DNA of 64,000 nt from Trichomonas vaginalis G3 (GCF_026262505.1 NC_067207.1:23528082-23592081), one strand, 5' to 3'. Positions 49,673 to 59,894 are shown, numbered from the stretch's first letter. Program-made: numbers and translations. Notes: a model not told the origin generated them from the sequence alone.

Positions 49673-50719
49673 TTATTGAACACGGTACCATGCGAATACA
49701 GTCACAAATGGTGGCATATAATCTTTACCCAAGCCTGTTGGATTTGTTGTGAAAGTATGGACATGATTTCCTCCTGGTTCAGTTGGTCGAAAAGTCTTTT
49801 TTGCTGAATGGTTATAATCTGGAGATAAAACGTCATGGCCAGCTTCATATTCTGAGTTGTATAATGGGTGGTCTCTTAATGAGTGGATATGGTCGCCAGA
49901 AAAGTTTGTAGTTCCTGTATGAGTGTGTGGGGGTAAGTTTGCTTCTTTAATTTTCTTCGAACCTCCTGTTTGCTTTGAATATCTAGCACAGTATAAGAAT
50001 TTATCTACAATCTGCTTCCACATACCAAAACCTAAAACTGTTGCTGGATTTGTTGAATTCATTGACGTATAAATAGAACCAACAGGATATAATGTTTGAA
50101 GTATTTCATTTTTCATGCTTGTAATCACATCATTTACTTCCGACTTCTTTGCATAATTTTCATCAACATATGTTTTATCCGCCTTAAGGTCTAAACATCC
50201 TGAAACCCATTCTGTATCAGCTTTAACTTTAAAAGTCTCAAATGTCCATTCATGATACCATTCAACCTTTTCTTTAATTTCATTATCTTTTTCATCAACA
50301 TAAACCAAATTTGCCTTCTTATTTAATTCACTATTAACGTATTCCTTATCCGCCTTCTTCATTATGTCGTTTAGGAAACCTTCTATGAATTCCTCATTTA
50401 AATTAAATCTTCCAATCTTCAAAACTTTAGGAAATGCATTTAATGCGTAATATCTCTGTTCTTCTGGTGGAATTGATGTTATATCATCCGTTATTCCTTT
50501 AATTTTTGAATTCATAAATAAAATTTCTTTTATATTTGATATCACTGCACCACCTTTGCAAACGAATTCGAAATGTTCATTTTTCAATACTATCTCCAAA
50601 TCTCCATATTTCAACCTTTGCGTTTGTTCTGCCGTCTTTGAATTATATGCATATATGGCGTATGTAATGGTCTGAAGGACCTGGGTGCTTTGCGCCTTAA
50701 GTTGTTGTGGTTTAATCAT
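49673..50719 (-). CDS. Phage-tail-fibre / collar-domain-like protein of Maverick 2
   Basis: 348 residues, looks whole. The N-terminal 130 residues (MIKPQQLKAQSTQVLQTITY) differ from Maverick 1. From KADKEYVNSELNKKANLVYV onward the shaft and collar are close, including KADTEWVSGCLDLKADKTYV, YPVGSIYTSMNSTNPATVL and GGSKKIKEANLPPHTHT. The C-terminus GGNHVHTFTTNP ... MPPFVTVFAWYRVQ has the N-x-P-P-F-x-x-V-x-x-W pattern of phage tail-collar domains. It would form the host-contact fibre. Confidence 0.8.
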   Translation of the reverse strand: MIKPQQLKAQSTQVLQTITYAIYAYNSKTAEQTQRLKYGDLEIVLKNEHFEFVCKGGAVISNIKEILFMNSKIKGITDDITSIPPEEQRYYALNAFPKVLKIGRFNLNEEFIEGFLNDIMKKADKEYVNSELNKKANLVYVDEKDNEIKEKVEWYHEWTFETFKVKADTEWVSGCLDLKADKTYVDENYAKKSEVNDVITSMKNEILQTLYPVGSIYTSMNSTNPATVLGFGMWKQIVDKFLYCARYSKQTGGSKKIKEANLPPHTHTGTTNFSGDHIHSLRDHPLYNSEYEAGHDVLSPDYNHSAKKTFRPTEPGGNHVHTFTTNPTGLGKDYMPPFVTVFAWYRVQ

Positions 50720-50743
50720 TTATTATGATTTAAAAATAAATAT

Positions 50744-51453
50744 TTAATCCGTTATCTCATCAGCTATTTTTTCTATTTGAAATTGCCATAATATTTCATT
50801 CATGAATTCTAAATCACAATCAAATAGGTAAGTTATTCTAAATTTAATATTTGATAAATCTTTTGAATGAAGAATAAATGAATTCCCGGATAATTGAAAC
50901 GGATATGATAAAGAAAATGTGTTTAAGTTGATGGATAAAATGTTTTGTATTGATGGGTAAGAGTTAGGGTCTAATGTTTGATGTGAAAATCTCATTGGGG
51001 TATTAACTTTATCACATTTGATTAAAATGAAATTGGAACCAGTGTCAGAATACAAAACATCCCCAACATCTTTTTCAAAATTTAATATCCCCAACAATGA
51101 ACGAAGATGAGGAGTACAAAATTTAATTTTCAGCGGGAATTTAATAAGGTTATTTATTTCATCAAGTTCAAAAAGTTTATCGGTTTTGATTTAAAATTTT
51201 CTTCATACCATACGATAAATGATTCATTTAAATAACTTAAAATCATGTTAATATCCCATTTCGCTATCACATTATTTATATACATATTATACGTTTTTTC
51301 AAGGTCATCTTTAATAAATGATATATAATCTGAAGGGTCTAAAAGAATGGGATTAAATTTACCACTCACAGAAACGAGAGTAACATTATAAATTCCGCTA
51401 ACTGTTAAATTTAATTCACAACTATTATTCGAAATAATATTGATAATTGACAT
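50744..51453 (-). pseudogene. Possible minor capsid / fibre-base protein (fossil)
   Basis: Two adjoining frames, probably one broken gene. Beta-rich strands dominate (SCELNLTVSGIYNVTLVSVS; NFILIKCDKVNTPMRF; FRITYLFDCDLEFMNEILW). The strand pattern and place beside the fibre gene are similar to 1164-1953 of Maverick 1. Family not recognised. Confidence 0.4.
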
Positions 51454-51472
51454 TTTTATTACGATTAAAAAT

Positions 51473-51952
51473 ATGGTAAAGCGTTATTTTCCAGTGATAA
51501 ATAAAACTAGAATAAGATTACCTCAAGAATTCATAAATTCAACGAATAAGAAATTCATTCATGTTATAAATTTTAGTGTTTTCAGAAAATATGAGTCAAT
51601 GTCATATTCATCAACAGGTTATATTTCACTTCATTCAAATTTAGTTCAATCAAACCCATATAATGACCATTTCATAAGATTTTCAGATGGTATTAAAAAT
51701 GTAATTGATAGATTAAAATATGAACAGATTGACAATATCGAATTTTTGGAATTTTGGTTTAAATATCCCGATGGAAAAAAGATTGAAGTTAAAGATAAAG
51801 CTGATACTATAACAAAAACAATTACAATGACCGATCCAGATAGTGGGGAACAAAAAGAAATAAAACAAACGATAGAAACTGGTGAAAGGTCAATTATTAT
51901 TGATTATGATTCAAAGGATTATTATTCGATAATGTTAATGCTTGAATATTAA
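51473..51952 (+). CDS. Unknown Maverick protein (159 aa)
   Basis: Starts MVKRYFPVINKTRIRLPQEF at 51473 (an upstream in-frame ATG lies in the neighbour's coding strand). Beta-rich, with an acidic C-terminus (DSKDYYSIMLMLEY). The DNA between it and the minus-strand genes is only a few bases, and its stop overlaps the next gene's tail by four bases. A capsid-associated role is possible by position. Confidence 0.5.
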   Translation: MVKRYFPVINKTRIRLPQEFINSTNKKFIHVINFSVFRKYESMSYSSTGYISLHSNLVQSNPYNDHFIRFSDGIKNVIDRLKYEQIDNIEFLEFWFKYPDGKKIEVKDKADTITKTITMTDPDSGEQKEIKQTIETGERSIIIDYDSKDYYSIMLMLEY

Positions 51953-52620
51953 ATAGCCTTAACAAAGAATTTTTCAAGTGATATTTTATATTCATCAACT
52001 ATTTTATTATAAATATCATTATATGTTAAATGAAGTTCAGTTGTTGTTCCATTCTTTGATATATTAATTGTGCTAATATCCTTTATAGGATTTATTTTTG
52101 CAACTGTTCCGCAGCATGAAACCTCATCATCTATGAAAAATTGAATCTTAACGTCTGAATCTTGAACATCACAAAGAATGGCGATAATGTGAATTAATGA
52201 TTCATAAGGTAAAATAATTAAACCGGATTGATCAATTAAATTTATTATTGAATCATAATTATTAATTATTATATCACGGTAAATTTTCATTAATTCAGAA
52301 TTAATGTCTATTTTATATGGGTTCTCGATGTTTGATGAAAGAGGCGGGGGGTATGTTGGATAAGTGGGAATTTCAACAGGTTCTTTACCAGGTTCAGATA
52401 AAATGATTGGGTCTCCATTCTCATAGTTTTCTTCATTCTCCTCATTCTTCGGTAAGTCACGAGTTAATAAATTTGGTTGAGTTGCTGACCTTGTTAATTC
52501 GGGGCTAACATTAACTTTAACATTTTGAATAATTCGTGATTTATCATCATTTACGTTATAACCAACCGTAATCTCTGCTTTTGCGTTAGTGTTCTTTTGA
52601 CTAGTGAAACGTCTTCTCAT
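51949..52620 (-). CDS. VSCCG-motif Maverick protein (223 aa)
   Basis: The frame looks whole. A basic start (MRRRFTSQKNTNAKAE) is followed by a Pro/Tyr-rich middle (EIPTYPTYPPPL), a helical region (KIYRDIIINNYDSIINLIDQ), and a C-terminal domain with EVSCCGTVAKINP ... ISLEKFFVKAI. It is homologous to 684-1158 of Maverick 1. It is one of a row of minus-strand genes with the ATPase and capsid candidates, so a virion or morphogenesis role is inferred. Confidence 0.65.
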   Translation of the reverse strand: MRRRFTSQKNTNAKAEITVGYNVNDDKSRIIQNVKVNVSPELTRSATQPNLLTRDLPKNEENEENYENGDPIILSEPGKEPVEIPTYPTYPPPLSSNIENPYKIDINSELMKIYRDIIINNYDSIINLIDQSGLIILPYESLIHIIAILCDVQDSDVKIQFFIDDEVSCCGTVAKINPIKDISTINISKNGTTTELHLTYNDIYNKIVDEYKISLEKFFVKAI

Positions 52621-52653
52621 TTATATTCGAATAAAAAAAATATATTTAAACTT

Positions 52654-53553
52654 TTATTTTGCTGGAACTTTTGAATCTATTATTCCCTGTATTTGTTCAT
52701 GAAGTTGATTTTTAGCATTTTCATCGAAATTAATAGACCGAATATATTCATTAATTGCATTCTTATAATCATCTGATTTCTCAAATTTTCTTTTATCTGA
52801 TTCCTTAACTAAATCATAAGTTAAACCACGTTGCTGATATAATGGTTTCTTAATTAAATCTTTGAATGCTTGAGATAAAGCACCTGATGCAATTCTTGCT
52901 ACTATAATTGGTTGGAATTGCTGTTTAAGTTCATCTTTAACATTTGCGAAAACTGGATCGAATAAAGCAACTTTAAAGAATTTCTTAGCTGAAATTTCAG
53001 GTCTAATATTTGCATATTGACCATCAAACTGGTTAGAATATCGTGGTAATCCATCCGGTCCCTCTTCAATAGCATTTAATTCTTCATTGAAATAAGAATA
53101 TGGATTATAACGGTATGAATTAATTGGACCATTTTCACCTTCTCCAATGTATTGTTTAACAGCTTTTCCATTTTCATCAAATTGCATAGGATAACGTTCA
53201 TTATATACTTTACGTTTAGGATAATCAGACATAGTTAATTTATAACCATTTATGACTTTAATATTTCCTTGACCATCAGTAACGAAAACTTCATTTATAC
53301 CATCAGGTTTTCCATTTGGACCCGTAATGTCTGCTTCGTGTGCTTCCCAATTTGGACCATGACGTTTGGCATATGCTTGAGCTTCTGGTAATGTTAAAAC
53401 GTTTCTCATTTGTTTAACATCCTTTTGAAGACCGGCAACAATATGAACTAATTCTTTCATTCCATCAGGAACTTTCATAGTTCTATTATATGCACCCTTT
53501 TTGTTTGTTCCTTGTTTTAATGGAACCTGTAGAAGATTTGCTATTTCTGTCAT
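52654..53553 (-). CDS. Unknown 299-residue Maverick structural-block protein
   Basis: Begins [20 protein letters not shown]; looks whole. A helical segment ([20 protein letters not shown]) precedes a distinctive stretch [20 protein letters not shown] followed by [20 protein letters not shown], an Asp/Gly/Asn loop like a calcium-binding or protease-associated loop. The C-terminal half is helical. No family was recognised. Position between ATPase and VSCCG gene suggests a capsid-assembly or core protein. Confidence 0.6.
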   Translation of the reverse strand: MTEIANLLQVPLKQGTNKKGAYNRTMKVPDGMKELVHIVAGLQKDVKQMRNVLTLPEAQAYAKRHGPNWEAHEADITGPNGKPDGINEVFVTDGQGNIKVINGYKLTMSDYPKRKVYNERYPMQFDENGKAVKQYIGEGENGPINSYRYNPYSYFNEELNAIEEGPDGLPRYSNQFDGQYANIRPEISAKKFFKVALFDPVFANVKDELKQQFQPIIVARIASGALSQAFKDLIKKPLYQQRGLTYDLVKESDKRKFEKSDDYKNAINEYIRSINFDENAKNQLHEQIQGIIDSKVPAK

Positions 53554-53593
53554 GTTTAATTATAAATAAAAAATAAAAATTAATCATAAAAAG

Positions 53594-54421
53594 TTAATCA
53601 AATTTAACACCTCCTTTATTTAAATCAACTATTATTTTCCCATGTTCACCTAATTGCTGATATTGTGTGTAAAGTTCATTAATGCTCATTGGTAAATTCA
53701 CTTGATAAAGCATAACGTTCAACTGTTGACGACTAAACCCACTGAAAATGAAAAGGGTTGATAGATTTGATTTAATGTTTGTGCTTAATGCTTTGAAGTA
53801 TTGAACAGCCATGAAGAATGAACACTGAATGTGTCGACATTGAGTTAATAATTGATTAAAATATGATTTCTCATTTGTTATTAGTTTTGATTTCACCGCA
53901 TCATCTAGAAAAATGAGTGAATGCAAAAATTCTCTATCAAAATTTGAAATAGAAAGTGTTTCAAATAATTCATCCCGTTGTTTATCAATAATTTTATCCT
54001 CTAATCCTTGCTTCTTGATTGTATTATATAATTCTTTATACATTAAAAAGTTTTTTAAATAATCTTCTGCTTCTTCTTGTGATAAATAAATAATTGGAAT
54101 TTTGATTAAATGCTTTAAAGATTCAAATGTATCATCTGAAGGTGAACCTGAACGGTTGATATAAATTAACACATGTGAATAGGGTGAAGTGTTAGCAATA
54201 ATGATAATTTGTTTTAATATCGTTAATGTTTTACCTTTATTTTGTTTACCAATTGCTGCAGTGATTGAATTTAAGTAACATTCAGAATATGGAATTTTCA
54301 TTAATTTTTCCTTAGATAGAGCATTTCTATTATCACTCAATGCTTCATTAATCATATCATCTATGTATGTATTATATACTCCTGCTAATTCTTCATAAGG
54401 AGTGGATGAATTTAAATCCAT
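53594..54421 (-). CDS. FtsK/HerA-type genome-packaging ATPase of Maverick 2
   Basis: 275 residues, looks whole. Walker A GKQNKGKT (58-65), Walker B LIFLDDA (169-175), then CRHIQCSFFMAVQYF as in A32-like packaging ATPases, and a C-terminal GEHGKIIVDL. The ATPase loads DNA into the particle. Between ATPase and MCP genes lie only a few dozen bases, the usual Maverick order. It is a distant homologue of 4269-5034. Confidence 0.85.
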   Translation of the reverse strand: MDLNSSTPYEELAGVYNTYIDDMINEALSDNRNALSKEKLMKIPYSECYLNSITAAIGKQNKGKTLTILKQIIIIANTSPYSHVLIYINRSGSPSDDTFESLKHLIKIPIIYLSQEEAEDYLKNFLMYKELYNTIKKQGLEDKIIDKQRDELFETLSISNFDREFLHSLIFLDDAVKSKLITNEKSYFNQLLTQCRHIQCSFFMAVQYFKALSTNIKSNLSTLFIFSGFSRQQLNVMLYQVNLPMSINELYTQYQQLGEHGKIIVDLNKGGVKFD

Positions 54422-54445
54422 TTAATCAAAAATAAATTTATAATT

Positions 54446-56086
54446 TTAAACATTTCTATTCATCAATATTTCATCATATGAACTTCTATACTGTGGTGGT
54501 GTACCTGTTGGATGATATTTCAAACCTTCATCCGGTGTCCATGTCCAATATGTAGTCCTAGTAAACCAAACCTGAGGAGGATTTGTCACCTTTGAACAGT
54601 AAGTGTCATTTTCACCCTGAATGATTGGATAAGCTTTCACTTGTACTGTAACTTGTGAATTGAAAGTTTCTAATCCATCAAAGAATATACCCGCTCCATC
54701 ACGTTGAACTGGAATAGTGCATAAGAATGAAGTTTGGTCTTTCCATGTTCTAGCTAATGGCGTGCCATCATCTGCATTCAGTGGTCTAGTTAATGAGTCC
54801 TCGTATTCTTCTGTGCATTCATTCACTCCATCTAAATCAGAAGCTTGAAGCATACGTGTAAAGAATATGTCACCCACTGTGGTCATCGCTTGATCGGGGA
54901 AGTTTCTGGAATCTATAGTGACCTGAAGACCTCGAAGCATTGGATTTTCTAAAACTGTTCTTTGCATTGCATTCTTCGGAAATGCTAACACAACATCTGT
55001 AACATTATGAAGAGCGTATGAGAAATCTGAGCTGATACCTTCAGGAGTGATGCAACCTCCATTTAGTGAACGAACGTCAATATGTTGAGCTGGAATCATG
55101 AATGGATCTTCCTTACTGAATAAACGTGGTATTGCTTTAACTGATTCTTCAATTAAACCGTATCCTGGTGTAATGCATTTATCCTCTAAAACTTCCATCT
55201 TTGTGCATGAAATAATAACGTTATCAACTGTTGCTTCAGCAGATGTAGCGGCTAAGCTTGTAATTAATTTGGCAGGAAGTCCGATTTGTTGGAATTTGCG
55301 ATCATATTTATAAACATGATTCATAATCTTTTCATAATTTTCATCAGTTATCTTTTCATAAACGTAATTTTGTAAATCAGCAACTCTTAACGGGTCAACC
55401 TGACAAAATACTAAAGTATCCCTGAAAACATAATATTTAAGAATGATTTCACCAAATGATTTAGGATAATCATCGAACGCCTGAAATGCTAACAAATCAT
55501 TTACCGGAATAATCATATCAAAAGTGATATCAACTTCTTCATTTGCGTTCTTGAAAACTTCTGAAGGGTCAATATATTTACCACATACTGAGTTATCATA
55601 TTTTTGAACATTATTATATAACGAATGAACAAACTTTTTAACTTTCCTTTCTGATTTTGGTTTATATGTTGCAAATGCGAAAGATTCACGGGCGCAATCC
55701 ATCTGAAGATAACCAGCATCACCTCTTTCGGTTTCTACTTCTAATTGTTTAAAGCTTTGATTTGATGATTTGTAACCAACGAATAAACGCATGCATTTAA
55801 AAGCGGCATCACATGTGAAAGCTTTATTTGAAACTAGAGTTGCTTTAACTTTACGTTTAATATATGTGTCACCTAATTGGTTCACATCATGAGCCGGATT
55901 TGTAATTCTTAAATGAGTTTGTTTATCATCAAAATATGGAGCATCAGAGTCATAGCATGAACTTTCAAGTTCTCTATAATATCTTCTACCGTCATTCTTT
56001 GCGAATATTTCATTTATCTTTTCGAATGAATGAAACACATTTCCATTAATCGGTTTAGTGTTTGGCATTAAATAGTTAGTCGTCAT
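54446..56086 (-). CDS. Probable major capsid protein (546 aa)
   Basis: The longest open frame of Maverick 2; looks whole. Length, beta-rich sequence and place next to the packaging ATPase fit the double-jelly-roll major capsid protein of Mavericks. Features: RYYRELESSCYDSDAP near the start, FDMIIPVNDLLAFQ (a helical segment common in such capsids), NVIISCTKMEVLED and a C-terminal Pro/Thr-rich tail. The capsid call is from position, size and strand pattern, not from a matched motif. Confidence 0.65.
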   Translation of the reverse strand: MTTNYLMPNTKPINGNVFHSFEKINEIFAKNDGRRYYRELESSCYDSDAPYFDDKQTHLRITNPAHDVNQLGDTYIKRKVKATLVSNKAFTCDAAFKCMRLFVGYKSSNQSFKQLEVETERGDAGYLQMDCARESFAFATYKPKSERKVKKFVHSLYNNVQKYDNSVCGKYIDPSEVFKNANEEVDITFDMIIPVNDLLAFQAFDDYPKSFGEIILKYYVFRDTLVFCQVDPLRVADLQNYVYEKITDENYEKIMNHVYKYDRKFQQIGLPAKLITSLAATSAEATVDNVIISCTKMEVLEDKCITPGYGLIEESVKAIPRLFSKEDPFMIPAQHIDVRSLNGGCITPEGISSDFSYALHNVTDVVLAFPKNAMQRTVLENPMLRGLQVTIDSRNFPDQAMTTVGDIFFTRMLQASDLDGVNECTEEYEDSLTRPLNADDGTPLARTWKDQTSFLCTIPVQRDGAGIFFDGLETFNSQVTVQVKAYPIIQGENDTYCSKVTNPPQVWFTRTTYWTWTPDEGLKYHPTGTPPQYRSSYDEILMNRNV

Positions 56087-56155
56087 TTATTATTAAATAA
56101 AAAATCAAAATTAAAAGATGAAAATGAATTTTTAATTTTAATGAAATAATCAACT

Positions 56156-56371
56156 ATGGCTGCAGGTATATTTAAGAAACTGTGGGATAAAGTAAAAAGA
56201 GGAGCGCATAAAGTTTGGGAAACATTGAAGAAGGGAGCAAATTGGATATTTAAGAATAAAGAAGCAATTAGTGACGTTGCTGAATCAATAACACCAAAAG
56301 CTGCCCCAATAAGAGAAATATTAAATAAAGGAGAAAAAGTTTATCAAAGACTTCAACCGATACTAAGATAA
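56156..56371 (+). CDS. Amphipathic peptide A (71 aa)
   Basis: Begins MAAGIFKKLWDKVKRGAHKV; a cationic amphipathic helix with Trp, followed by ETLKKGANWIF and a second helix EILNKGEKVYQRLQPIL. The first residues are nearly the same as in peptide B on the opposite strand (MAAGFFKKLWDGIKKAAG). Likely a virion membrane-active or DNA-condensing peptide (inference from composition). Confidence 0.6.
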   Translation: MAAGIFKKLWDKVKRGAHKVWETLKKGANWIFKNKEAISDVAESITPKAAPIREILNKGEKVYQRLQPILR

Positions 56372-56389
56372 AAATAATTTATTTTTCCA

Positions 56390-56626
56390 CTATCTACCTC
56401 CTATTTTATTAAGTATTCCTTCAGCAATTCCACCAACTGCGTTACCTGCTTGTGCTCCCATCGCCGGATTACCTGCTTTAGTACCTAATACTCCACCTAT
56501 GATAGTTCCTGCCGTTTTCGCTACTGGTGCCAAAAAGTTTGCAATGGGTTTAATAATCTTTTTATAAACCCAACCCGCAGCTTTCTTAATTCCATCCCAT
56601 AATTTTTTAAAGAATCCTGCCGCCAT
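56390..56626 (-). CDS. Amphipathic peptide B (78 aa)
   Basis: Starts MAAGFFKKLWDGIKKAAGWV; N-terminal cationic helix, then a glycine/alanine-rich segment (VLGTKAGNPAMGAQAGNAVG) ending LNKIGGR. Same N-terminal module as peptide A and of the same shape as 12733-13134 and 16341-16583. Convergent with peptide A, 18 bases apart. Membrane insertion similar to pVI-like proteins is the leading guess. Confidence 0.65.
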   Translation of the reverse strand: MAAGFFKKLWDGIKKAAGWVYKKIIKPIANFLAPVAKTAGTIIGGVLGTKAGNPAMGAQAGNAVGGIAEGILNKIGGR

Positions 56627-56692
56627 TTCTGATTTAATATTAATTAAAAAATATATTTCATCACCTATATTCTAATTTTTATTTAATGATAA

Positions 56693-57052
56693 ATGAAACC
56701 AATTTTAAAAATAAATGAAACAGAGGAGGAAATTAATGAAAATGTTCAACAAAAAATAAACATTGTTAAACCAATTACTGAAATAAAAATTTTTTCATCT
56801 GTTGAAGAATTTAATGACTATTATGCTAACAATAAAAAATTATTTGAAGAATTGACAACATGTAAATTGAATAAAATGTTTAAAGTTGATGGATTCAAAA
56901 TTTCAAAAATAAAAGGAGTGATTAGTTTGAAATCTATTCCTCAATCAAGAATCACCGCATTAATGAAAATTGATGATTTAACAAAAAGAATAGAAGAGAT
57001 TGAAGAAAGAATAAATCAAATAATTGATTTCATAAATTCAAATAATCATTAA
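56693..57052 (+). CDS. Coiled-coil protein beside right TIR (119 aa)
   Basis: Begins MKPILKINETEEEINENVQQ. Central segment FSSVEEFNDYYANNKKLFEE and VDGFKISKIKGVISL, then a C-terminal coil (DLTKRIEEIEERINQIIDFI). Ends 10 bases before the right TIR. Family not recognised. Confidence 0.6.
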   Translation: MKPILKINETEEEINENVQQKINIVKPITEIKIFSSVEEFNDYYANNKKLFEELTTCKLNKMFKVDGFKISKIKGVISLKSIPQSRITALMKIDDLTKRIEEIEERINQIIDFINSNNH

Positions 57053-57061
57053 TTTTTTAAA

Positions 57062-57456
57062 TAATATATCCTTTATTTCCTCATTTGTGAATCCTGATGT
57101 TTTCACGTCGTTAGTTTTGACACTCATTTCATACAAAATAAAAATAAATTATTCAAAATTGTAAGACATGAATTTTTAAAGTTTATTTTTTATTTCATTA
57201 TGGTAGTGAATCTTTTACTCGTTTATGAGGTCTTTGATTATGACTCCATTGATTCCATTCAGGATTTAAACAATGTTTAATTAATCGCGGAATATCTGAC
57301 ATCATCTATATATAGCTTCTTTTATAAAAGATAAAATAAATTATTTTAAAATTAATGTTAATTTTTTAATGCGTTTAGTATATAAATATATTTTAATGCA
57401 TCGTCTATATATAGATGTAACAAAAAAAGTCACACAACCCTTTCTATCCTACTACT
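57062..57456. repeat. Right terminal inverted repeat of Maverick 2
   Basis: 395 bp, the reverse complement of 38651-39045 with about three differences. It carries a truncated mirror of the first gene's opening and the promoter box. Confidence 0.92.
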
Positions 57457-57640
57457 AAAGAAAAAATAAATTGTATTTAGAAGATGAACAAAGAAAGGTG
57501 TATGCTAAAAATCATTTAACAATAAATGGAAATAAAACGAAATTGTTAAAAGAAAAAAATGAAAATTGTTAAATAATATATTATTTTTTAGTCATAAGAA
57601 TAAAAATATAGTAGTTATAAAAGGAATTAGACTTCATATA
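57457..57640. other. Sequence between Maverick 2 and the MULE transposase
   Basis: AT-rich. The first bases AAAGAA resemble the AAGAAA left of the Maverick, so this is where MULE sequence resumes. Confidence 0.5.
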
Positions 57641-59890
57641 TCAATTCTTTTTCTCTGTAGATGTGGAACGTTTGCTTTTCGATCTCTTTCGATGAACTTG
57701 AAAATATAAGTTATTATCGCTGAGAATCCTTTCCGAAATAGGAGCTTTACGTTTAGGAGGATTGTCGGATGAATTTTTTTTATTGTTTGATTTTGTTGTT
57801 ATGGAAGATTTTTTCTTATTTTTTTCAGAATTTTGCTTGCTATTAACTGAAACTTGTTTTGACGGCCCAACAATAGCATTTGTAGTAGGAAGAATTCCCA
57901 ATAACGAGCGCATTTTCGATAATTGTTTTTCAATATGATCAAGAAGGTCCAGCTTATGTTCTAGATTACTAGACATTTGATTTGTAGAAGGATGGTTTTG
58001 ATTTTCTGGTTCTAAATCTGTAGAGTCTGCAATATTTGAATTTTCGGAGCGAATTGGAGCATCTGAACCTTGATTTGTATCGGCTTGCTCAAAATTAGTT
58101 TGAATTGGAGTGGATGAATTAAAATCTGGATGATTTAATGTTTCATTAAATAATGCCATAATTTTTTCTCTTTTTTCATTAATAAACTTAGTGATCATTG
58201 TATCTTTATCTGTTAGATCGATCGATTTGAGTATATCTGCATCATGAACTGGAATATTTTCGAACAATGAACTCGATTCTATGGAACCATATGGAGAAAT
58301 CTCGTTCTGAGCCAAAGAAAGATCACTTACGTTGTATTGTTTGATAGAAAAAATTGTTTTCTCAAGTTCTTTTTGAAAGCAGTCAAGAATATAATTTTTG
58401 TAGCTATCAGTGATAACGGTTTTTATATGGCGCTCGATCTTCTGGTTATTTTTGATGGCGTTATATTTATCTAATTGGATTTGAGATATCTTCTTAATAG
58501 CTTCATAAATGTTTGGATGTTTTAACGAAGAAAATTCTGAATGCATACTCTCGAGGCAATCATTAGTGAATATTGCAGTTGCATTATTATATTGAGATAT
58601 TAAATTGTAGTGCGGCAACCAAACTTTGTTGAAATAATCAATATAATCTTTGATCGAATCAACTTTATTTTGATTAATTATATGCATTGTAAGTACAAAT
58701 TCTTCATGAGACATGAATGGAGTAATAGAATATAGCTTAAATAAAGAATTTTGTAAAGTATTGAAATTTTTTGTATAAAGTGCTACAAGTTTCCTGTGTA
58801 AAGCTTGTTTGAAATGAAATAGGCATCCAATTATACGGACTTTAGGGAAAATTTGTTGAAGTGCCTCTATCATTCCCTTTTCAAAATCACAATGAATTTG
58901 AATTAGCTTTGAAAATTGAATACCCTTGACAGTAAAAATATATTCAAATGCCTTCTTATAAGATTCAAATGTGCGGTTTTTCATGAATATAAATAAAAGT
59001 GGTAGATATTGATTTGTTGAAGGTTCACAAATCATAATTGTTAGCATCTGTCCTTTTTGAAAATGTTTTGGTGTAATTTTAAAAGTTCCATCGCAAAATA
59101 AATCTGTGGCTTCTTTTGCAAATTGAATTGCCTTCTCAAAACCAAAAAACATCGTCTCACAATTTGCTTGAAAATCATGGCCAATGAAAAACTGCTCGCC
59201 ATTTATTAAACAAAAATTAGCAATTTCATCGTCTGTAATTTTTTCTCCAACAGAAAATTTTCTGGACTTATTATAAACTTCCCTGACCAATGAATCTTTA
59301 ATTAATGGGTTTTCATCAGTACCAACAGCAAGTTCTGTCATAAATTTTTTAATCTGCTGAAAAGTGCCGTTGTCTTCAGAAAATTTTGCCATTGCCTTAT
59401 TGTATATTTCTGTCAGAGTCATTGATTTATGAAGATCATTTTTTTCATTTTGTAACTTTTTAAATTGTCTGCATTCGGGTATATGTTCCTTTTGTAAATC
59501 TTCGGAAACTGAACTGTTCTCAATTTTAACTAAATAACGTGCTTGACAAGAATGATCGATGCAACGGTAGTAACGTTCAATATTATTTGAATTAATAATA
59601 TTTGTATGATCATGCGAATAAAGCATATCTTTGCGAACAATTGTATCAGGATATTTTCCAGTAACTGCGGGAATATTTTTAACTGCAATATAACTAAAAT
59701 ATCTTCTGACAGCTTTAGATTCATTTTCGGCGTATTTAATATTAAAATATTGAAGAACTTGTTTGATTATATTCGTTTTTTCATCTCTCGATGTTGATTT
59801 TTGGTATTTATCAGATTGTTCCCTGATAAATATTTTATTTTCGTCTGTAAAGTTTGCTCTTTTTTGATTAAATATAGATGATTTTCCCAT
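57641..59890 (-). CDS. MULE transposase (749 aa)
   Basis: A complete Mutator-like transposase. A FLYWCH/WRKY-type zinc segment is near the N-terminus (C110, C115, H136, C140). The MULE DDE domain includes LFCDGTFKI (D267), QIHCDFEKG (D335) and IIGCLFHFKQAL (C356-x-x-H359). A Ser/Asn-rich linker and a coiled segment (LDLLDHIEKQLSKMRSLL) lead to a basic tail (KRKAPISERI, HRKRSKSKRS). The third catalytic acid was not pinned by eye. It cuts at the terminal repeats and gives 9-bp duplications. The gene is intact and shares a divergent promoter region with 60225-61331. Confidence 0.9.
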   Translation of the reverse strand: MGKSSIFNQKRANFTDENKIFIREQSDKYQKSTSRDEKTNIIKQVLQYFNIKYAENESKAVRRYFSYIAVKNIPAVTGKYPDTIVRKDMLYSHDHTNIINSNNIERYYRCIDHSCQARYLVKIENSSVSEDLQKEHIPECRQFKKLQNEKNDLHKSMTLTEIYNKAMAKFSEDNGTFQQIKKFMTELAVGTDENPLIKDSLVREVYNKSRKFSVGEKITDDEIANFCLINGEQFFIGHDFQANCETMFFGFEKAIQFAKEATDLFCDGTFKITPKHFQKGQMLTIMICEPSTNQYLPLLFIFMKNRTFESYKKAFEYIFTVKGIQFSKLIQIHCDFEKGMIEALQQIFPKVRIIGCLFHFKQALHRKLVALYTKNFNTLQNSLFKLYSITPFMSHEEFVLTMHIINQNKVDSIKDYIDYFNKVWLPHYNLISQYNNATAIFTNDCLESMHSEFSSLKHPNIYEAIKKISQIQLDKYNAIKNNQKIERHIKTVITDSYKNYILDCFQKELEKTIFSIKQYNVSDLSLAQNEISPYGSIESSSLFENIPVHDADILKSIDLTDKDTMITKFINEKREKIMALFNETLNHPDFNSSTPIQTNFEQADTNQGSDAPIRSENSNIADSTDLEPENQNHPSTNQMSSNLEHKLDLLDHIEKQLSKMRSLLGILPTTNAIVGPSKQVSVNSKQNSEKNKKKSSITTKSNNKKNSSDNPPKRKAPISERILSDNNLYFQVHRKRSKSKRSTSTEKKN

Positions 59891-59894
59891 TAAA

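Larger units (their letters stand above)
38651..57456. mobile_element. Maverick/Polinton 2, complete ends (18.8 kb, broken)
   Basis: It is bounded by 395-bp terminal inverted repeats starting AGTAGTAGGA. Parts: unknown acidic proteins, protein-primed-type DNA polymerase B, integrase, KilA-N block, tail-fibre-like protein, VSCCG-motif protein, packaging ATPase, probable major capsid protein and amphipathic peptides. It lies inside a MULE. About fifteen breaks, most in the polymerase and integrase stretches; the structural genes on the right look whole. The terminal repeats differ at only about three positions by eye, so the insertion is young. A duplicated AAGAAA-like target is suggested but not exact. 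Confidence 0.9.

Noticed and set aside
38645-57463. A perfect 6-bp target duplication for Maverick 2
   Set aside because: AAGAAA on the left and AAAGAA on the right agree only with a one-base shift in A-rich DNA, so it is left as suggestive.
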